Shown here: one piece after another, positions 60,309 through 64,000 of the stretch
Layout: each line of letters starts with the position of its first letter
Position numbering within the stretch: the first letter of the stretch is position 1
Assembly: GCA_038534195.1 (NCBI GenBank)
Contig: JBCAXE010000009.1
Coordinates: forward strand, 1-64,000
Source: JAJFFW01 sp038534195
GTDB taxonomy: Bacteria > Pseudomonadota > Alphaproteobacteria > Caulobacterales > Parvularculaceae
Length of the DNA: 64,000 nt
Reading direction: 5' to 3'
Translations under genes and position numbers: made by a program
The notes under the pieces: model-generated
Told to the model about the DNA's origin: nothing
The model's database searches: none
What the model saw: the letters and a program-made list of their open reading frames with translations, nothing else

Positions 60309-62594
60309 TTAACCGATCACCGCGCCTCTTGCGCGCAAGACCGTTTCGAACGCTTGGCGCACGCTGCCGGGTTGCGCGAGCGCGTCGCTCATCCACTCGG
60401 CGAGCTCGCCCGCATGGATTGACCGCACCATCCGGCGGAACGGGCCTACCGCCGTCGCCGCAATGGAAAAACGTCGAACGCCAACCGCGATGAGCGCCGC
60501 AGCCATGACAGGATTTGACGCCTGCTCCCCGCAATATGAAAGCGGCTTGCCCGCCGTCTCGGCTTTTTCGGCGAGCAATTTCAAAAAGCTTAAAAAGCCG
60601 GCTTCCATTGGATCATAGCGGCGCTGTGTTAACTCGGATTCACGGTCCGCTGCGAAATAAAATTGCGCCAAATCGTTGCCGCCGACGGAGAGGAAGTCGA
60701 CTTTCGGCGCGATTTCCTCAACGCGCCAGGCAGCCGCCGGCGTTTCAATCATCACGCCTACAGAAATATTCGCCGGCAATTCCTTCTGGTGCTGACGCGC
60801 GAACTCAACCTCCTGTTGGACGAAGGTCAGCGCCGCGTCGATTTCTTCGCCCAGCGTCACCATCGGGAACATGATGTAGAGATGCCGCCTGGCGCTCGCG
60901 GCGAGAAGCGCACGCAATTGCGGCCTTAAATAACCGGGGCGGTCCACCGCCATACGCATGCCGCGCCATCCCATCGCCGGATTGGCCTCGATCCGCCGCT
61001 TCATATACGCCGCCGACTTGTCGCTCCCCAGATCAGCCGTTCGGAAAATAACCGGCTTCCCATCGGCCTTTTCAAGAATATCCCGGTACAGACGTTCCTG
61101 CTCCTTCACGCGCGGCAACTGGCGCCCAATGAGGAACGGTAATTCGGTGCGGAAAAGCCCGACGCCCTTTGCGCCCGTTGCTTCGAGGTGCGGCATATCG
61201 AGGGCGAGACCGGCGTTCATATAAACATCGATCTCGACGCCGTCCTGGGTCACTGTCGGGAGACGGGCTTCCTTGGCGAACGCCGCATGCCGCTCCGACC
61301 GCAGATCCCTTTTCTCGCGATAGCTCTGCGTGACCTCCGCCGTGGGGCGGATATGCAGAACGCCCTCCCCGCCGTCGATGATCAACGGATCCATGTCATC
61401 GGTCAAATCAAGCGCATCGGGAACGGCCGTTACGACCGGGATGTCGAGCGCACGCGCCACAATCGCCACATGCGAGGTTGCAGAGGCGTCTACGAGAACA
61501 ATCCCCTGAAGCTTGGCGCGATCATATTCCAAAAGCTCCGCAGGCCCCATAACCCGCGCGATAACGATGGCGCCATCCGGAATATCGCGCGGCGCATCAA
61601 GCGCCTCGCCGGAAAGGCAGCGTAAGAGCCTGTTGGAAAGATCTTCCAGATCGTGGAGCCTTTCGCGCAGATAGGGATCGCGCGCCTGACTGAGGCGCGC
61701 CCGATTTTCCGATTGCACGCGTTCGACAGCGGCTTCCGCCGTCAGGCCCGAAAAAACGGCGGTGCGCAGCTTTTCTTTCCATCCGCGATCATAGGCGAAC
61801 AGCCGGTATGTTTCGATGATCTCACGTGACTCACCGCCAAGCTCGTCATCTGCAAGCATGTCGTCGACGGACTTCCGCAACGTGACGAGCGCTTCTTCCA
61901 GCCGCGTCGCCTCACCGCCTGCGTCTCTCGAAAAAACCCGGTGCTTGGGCGCCTGCGCTTCTCGAAATACAGCAACGCCAATAGCGATGCCCGGCGCGAC
62001 GCCAGCGCCTTCAAGACGCTCTGGCCGATGGAGCATTTCATCGACGACTTGCGTTTCTTCCTTGTCCAACAACTCGCCGGACGCCGTGATCTCTGCGAGC
62101 AAAATCGCCACCGCCTGCACGGCTTCGATTTCCTCATCTGTGTATTCACGCCGCGCTTTATTCTGGATAACCAAAACGCCGAGGACTTTGCCGGAGCGAA
62201 TGAGCGGTACGCCCAGAAATGAATGCAGCGGATCTTCGCCGATATCAGGGAAATACTTAAAAGCTGGATGCAAGGCCGCGTCCGCCGTAACCAGCGGCGA
62301 CTGGCTGTCAGCGACCGCGCCCACGAGGCCTTCGCCCCATTTCATTCGGGTGCGGTGGATCGCTTCGCGTTTTAGACCTTCGGTCGAATAAAGCTCCAAT
62401 TCATCATCGCCCCGCCGCAGATAGATCGAGCAAACATCCGCAACAACGTGGCTTGCGATGACGCGGGTTAATTCATCGAGCCGTTCCTGCGGCGTCGCTT
62501 CAATAGCGACGGCGTCATGCATACGGCGCAACAGTACCGTAATGCCGCGCTCGCCATGGCCGCCGTGGGGGGGTCTGGTCTTCTCAACGCTCAT
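60309..62594 (-). CDS. ptsP: Phosphoenolpyruvate-protein phosphotransferase PtsP (EI-Ntr)
   Basis: 761 residues from the ATG at 62594 (MSVEKTRPP), eight bases after the lysC stop. The N-terminal GAF domain spans about 10-160 (FLGVPLIRSGKVLGVLVIQN). EI domains follow: PEP-utiliser N-terminal part, the phospho-His in ATSHVAIVARALD, and the PEP-binding barrel with GVGLFRTELPFL and GGNDLAQFYFAADR. It starts the nitrogen-type PTS relay by passing phosphate from PEP to NPr. The GAF domain often senses glutamine or 2-oxoglutarate. NPr and EIIA-Ntr are not in the window. Confidence 0.94.
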   Translation of the reverse strand: MSVEKTRPPHGGHGERGITVLLRRMHDAVAIEATPQERLDELTRVIASHVVADVCSIYLRRGDDELELYSTEGLKREAIHRTRMKWGEGLVGAVADSQSPLVTADAALHPAFKYFPDIGEDPLHSFLGVPLIRSGKVLGVLVIQNKARREYTDEEIEAVQAVAILLAEITASGELLDKEETQVVDEMLHRPERLEGAGVAPGIAIGVAVFREAQAPKHRVFSRDAGGEATRLEEALVTLRKSVDDMLADDELGGESREIIETYRLFAYDRGWKEKLRTAVFSGLTAEAAVERVQSENRARLSQARDPYLRERLHDLEDLSNRLLRCLSGEALDAPRDIPDGAIVIARVMGPAELLEYDRAKLQGIVLVDASATSHVAIVARALDIPVVTAVPDALDLTDDMDPLIIDGGEGVLHIRPTAEVTQSYREKRDLRSERHAAFAKEARLPTVTQDGVEIDVYMNAGLALDMPHLEATGAKGVGLFRTELPFLIGRQLPRVKEQERLYRDILEKADGKPVIFRTADLGSDKSAAYMKRRIEANPAMGWRGMRMAVDRPGYLRPQLRALLAASARRHLYIMFPMVTLGEEIDAALTFVQQEVEFARQHQKELPANISVGVMIETPAAAWRVEEIAPKVDFLSVGGNDLAQFYFAADRESELTQRRYDPMEAGFLSFLKLLAEKAETAGKPLSYCGEQASNPVMAAALIAVGVRRFSIAATAVGPFRRMVRSIHAGELAEWMSDALAQPGSVRQAFETVLRARGAVIG

Positions 62595-62601
62595 CGATGG
62601 G

Positions 62602-63906
62602 TCAGGCCGCCGTCCGGTCGAGCCCGTAGGCGGTGTGAAGGGCGCGCACAGCCAGTTCGGAATATTTCGATTCAATCAATACACTGATTTTAATCTCGGA
62701 CGTGGAAATGTTCTCGATATTGATATTGTTCTCCGCGAGCGTTTCAAACATGGTCGCCGCAACGCCCGTATGGCTCTTCATACCGACGCCGATGACGCTG
62801 ACTTTCACGACATTGGAATTGCTCTGCAGCGTTTCAAAACCGACTTCACTTTTAATCGCCTCAAGTGTCTCGATCGCGCGCGCGAGATCGGACTCGTTCA
62901 TCGTAAACGAAATATTGGCCGCGTCCGGCGCGCGCGACGGGCTTTGTACAATCATGTCCACATTGACGCCCGCGTCGCCGAGATGAGTGAATATCTTAGC
63001 GGCGTTCCCTGGCCGGTCCGGTACGGACAACAGGCTGATCTTGGCCTCGTCATGGGACGGCGTGATGGCGCTGACGATTTGCTGCTCCACAATTTCTTCC
63101 TCATCACAAATTACGGTGCCGGGCCCCGGCGCATCGGGCGCGTCGAAACTCGATAGAACGCGCAGCTTAACCTTGTGGGCCATCGCGAGCTCCACGGACC
63201 GGGTCTGGAGAACTTTCGCCCCCAAAGACGCCATCTCGAGCATTTCTTCGAAAGAGATCCGCTCGATCCGATGCGCCTGTTTGTTGATACGCGGATCGGT
63301 GGTGTAGACGCCATCAACATCAGTATAAATGTCGCACCGCTCCGCCTCAATCGCCGCGGCCAGCGCCACGGCGCTGGTGTCCGAGCCGCCGCGCCCGAGC
63401 GTTGCGATACGCCCGTCCGGCGCAATTCCTTGAAATCCGGCCACAATCGCGATTTCGCCGCCGTCGATCGCCTCGCACAGATTTGCCGCCGGAATGTCGT
63501 TGATCCGCGCTTTGGCGTGCACCTCATTGGTTTGCAGCGGAATTTGCCACCCCTGCCAGGAACGCGCCCTAAATCCTTGTTTTTGAAGAATTAGCGCCAG
63601 CAACGCTGAGGTCACTTGTTCACCGGTAGAAACCACCGCGTCATACTCAACGCCCCGCGCATCGAGCGCCGGATCCGGCGGCCCCGCCTCATCGCAGAGC
63701 GCTACAAGCCGATTTGTCTCTCCGGCCATAGCCGACACCACAACCACGACTGACCGCCCATCGTCCGCCTCGCGTTTGACGAAACGCGCGACGTTGCGGA
63801 TCCTGTCGAGGTCCGCCACCGACGTGCCTCCGAATTTCATAACGATGCGCGACAAGGGCGTGACGGTCCTACGATCTGAAAGCGCTGATGCGGCCCGCCG
63901 CCGCAT
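62602..63906 (-). CDS. lysC: Aspartate kinase
   Basis: 434 residues from the ATG at 63906. A TTG at 63855, giving LSRIVMKFGGTS, is closer to the usual N-terminus and may be the true start. The kinase motif is VMKFGGTSVAD, followed by GRGGSDTSAVALA and the catalytic region YTDVDGVYTTDPR. Two ACT domains at the C-terminus (about 265-425) bind lysine or threonine for feedback control. It makes aspartyl phosphate for lysine, threonine and methionine synthesis. Likely co-transcribed with ptsP. Confidence 0.95.
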   Translation of the reverse strand: MRRRAASALSDRRTVTPLSRIVMKFGGTSVADLDRIRNVARFVKREADDGRSVVVVVSAMAGETNRLVALCDEAGPPDPALDARGVEYDAVVSTGEQVTSALLALILQKQGFRARSWQGWQIPLQTNEVHAKARINDIPAANLCEAIDGGEIAIVAGFQGIAPDGRIATLGRGGSDTSAVALAAAIEAERCDIYTDVDGVYTTDPRINKQAHRIERISFEEMLEMASLGAKVLQTRSVELAMAHKVKLRVLSSFDAPDAPGPGTVICDEEEIVEQQIVSAITPSHDEAKISLLSVPDRPGNAAKIFTHLGDAGVNVDMIVQSPSRAPDAANISFTMNESDLARAIETLEAIKSEVGFETLQSNSNVVKVSVIGVGMKSHTGVAATMFETLAENNINIENISTSEIKISVLIESKYSELAVRALHTAYGLDRTAA

Positions 63907-63966
63907 GTTCCACTGGGCTAAGACGCGTATCTAAAGAGGCGGCGACCCGGACGCAAGGAGCGGAAA

Positions 63967-64000
63967 ATGGCGAGCGAAACAAATTCGTCCACACAAGGCG
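63967..64000 (+). CDS. 5' end of a gene, probably ubiG (partial)
   Basis: The ATG at 63967 has a strong Shine-Dalgarno (AAGGAG, 63955-63960). Eleven codons are visible (MASETNSSTQG). In many alphaproteobacteria the gene divergent from lysC is ubiG, the ubiquinone O-methyltransferase, which often begins with a Ser/Thr-rich segment. The identity is inferred from position only. Confidence 0.45.
   Translation, partial: MASETNSSTQG

Noticed and set aside
1..64000. CRISPR array, transposon ends or long tandem repeats
   Set aside because: Reading both strands showed no regularly spaced repeats, no terminal inverted repeats with a transposase and no long direct repeats; the repeats seen are terminator stems.

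Overview
The window looks like chromosomal DNA of an alphaproteobacterium. The evidence is ChpT (the histidine phosphotransferase of the CtrA relay), the mainly alphaproteobacterial families DUF4167 and DUF1285, the MoxR-DUF58-DUF4159 gene set, a GC-rich base composition and dense coding. A stalked or marine lineage near Hyphomonadaceae/Parvularculaceae is a guess from the mix of genes (DmdB-like acyl-CoA ligase, CaiB-type CoA transferase, MHS symporter) and is not proven. I saw no insertion sequence, prophage, CRISPR array or plasmid backbone; almost everything is housekeeping or conserved accessory DNA.

Layout. 1-0.9 kb: edge of a Ton-like DUF3450/ExbB-type operon. 1.3-1.6 kb: divergent tRNA-Gln and tRNA-Pro. 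1.7-9.6 kb: a lipoprotein amidohydrolase, a glyoxalase-fold protein, a small Cys-phosphatase-like protein, an uncharacterised ATP-grasp-like protein next to a metallo-hydrolase, a flavin monooxygenase, a TerB-like protein and pdxH. 9.7-15.3 kb: aroC, then DUF1285 - CoA pyrophosphatase - CCA nucleotidyltransferase, then sppA. 15.6-22.4 kb: a tightly overlapped MoxR ATPase / DUF58 / BatA-DUF4159 / VWA-like membrane protein operon. 23-25.7 kb: a membrane adenylate cyclase close to a Crp/Fnr regulator. 26.7-28.5 kb: queC-queE-queD, with a QueD that lacks the usual catalytic cysteine. 28.6-40.7 kb: cutA, hydrolases, GST zeta, SDR, gamma carbonic anhydrase, a retropepsin-like lipoprotein, an MHS symporter, a radical SAM/SPASM protein coupled to a NupC nucleoside transporter, an acyl-CoA ligase and a CoA transferase.

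40.7-45.5 kb: a single-domain response regulator and chpT, followed on the same strand by ydbL, ynbE and ydbH (inter-membrane lipid transport). A strong terminator-like hairpin sits directly in front of the chpT start codon, and a CtrA-like box lies between chpT and the response regulator. 45.5-49.8 kb: a periplasmic M23 peptidase and a two-gene glycosyltransferase unit. 49.9-54.3 kb: clpB with a textbook RpoH promoter, a 66-residue passenger gene, DUF547 and a secreted EF-hand protein. 54.4-64 kb: SDR, DUF4167, prmC, prfA, ispG, a RodZ-like/TonB-C fusion, ptsP, lysC and the first codons of a divergent gene, probably ubiG.

The most unusual items are the QueD variant with Tyr at position 27, the radical SAM-NupC pair, the hairpin at the chpT start, the RodZ-like HTH/TonB-C fusion, the stand-alone VirE-like helical protein, and four convergent gene pairs whose stop codons interlock in exactly four bases. 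No complete new defence or mobile system is visible. Function calls rest on motif and family recognition by eye; no database search was run.
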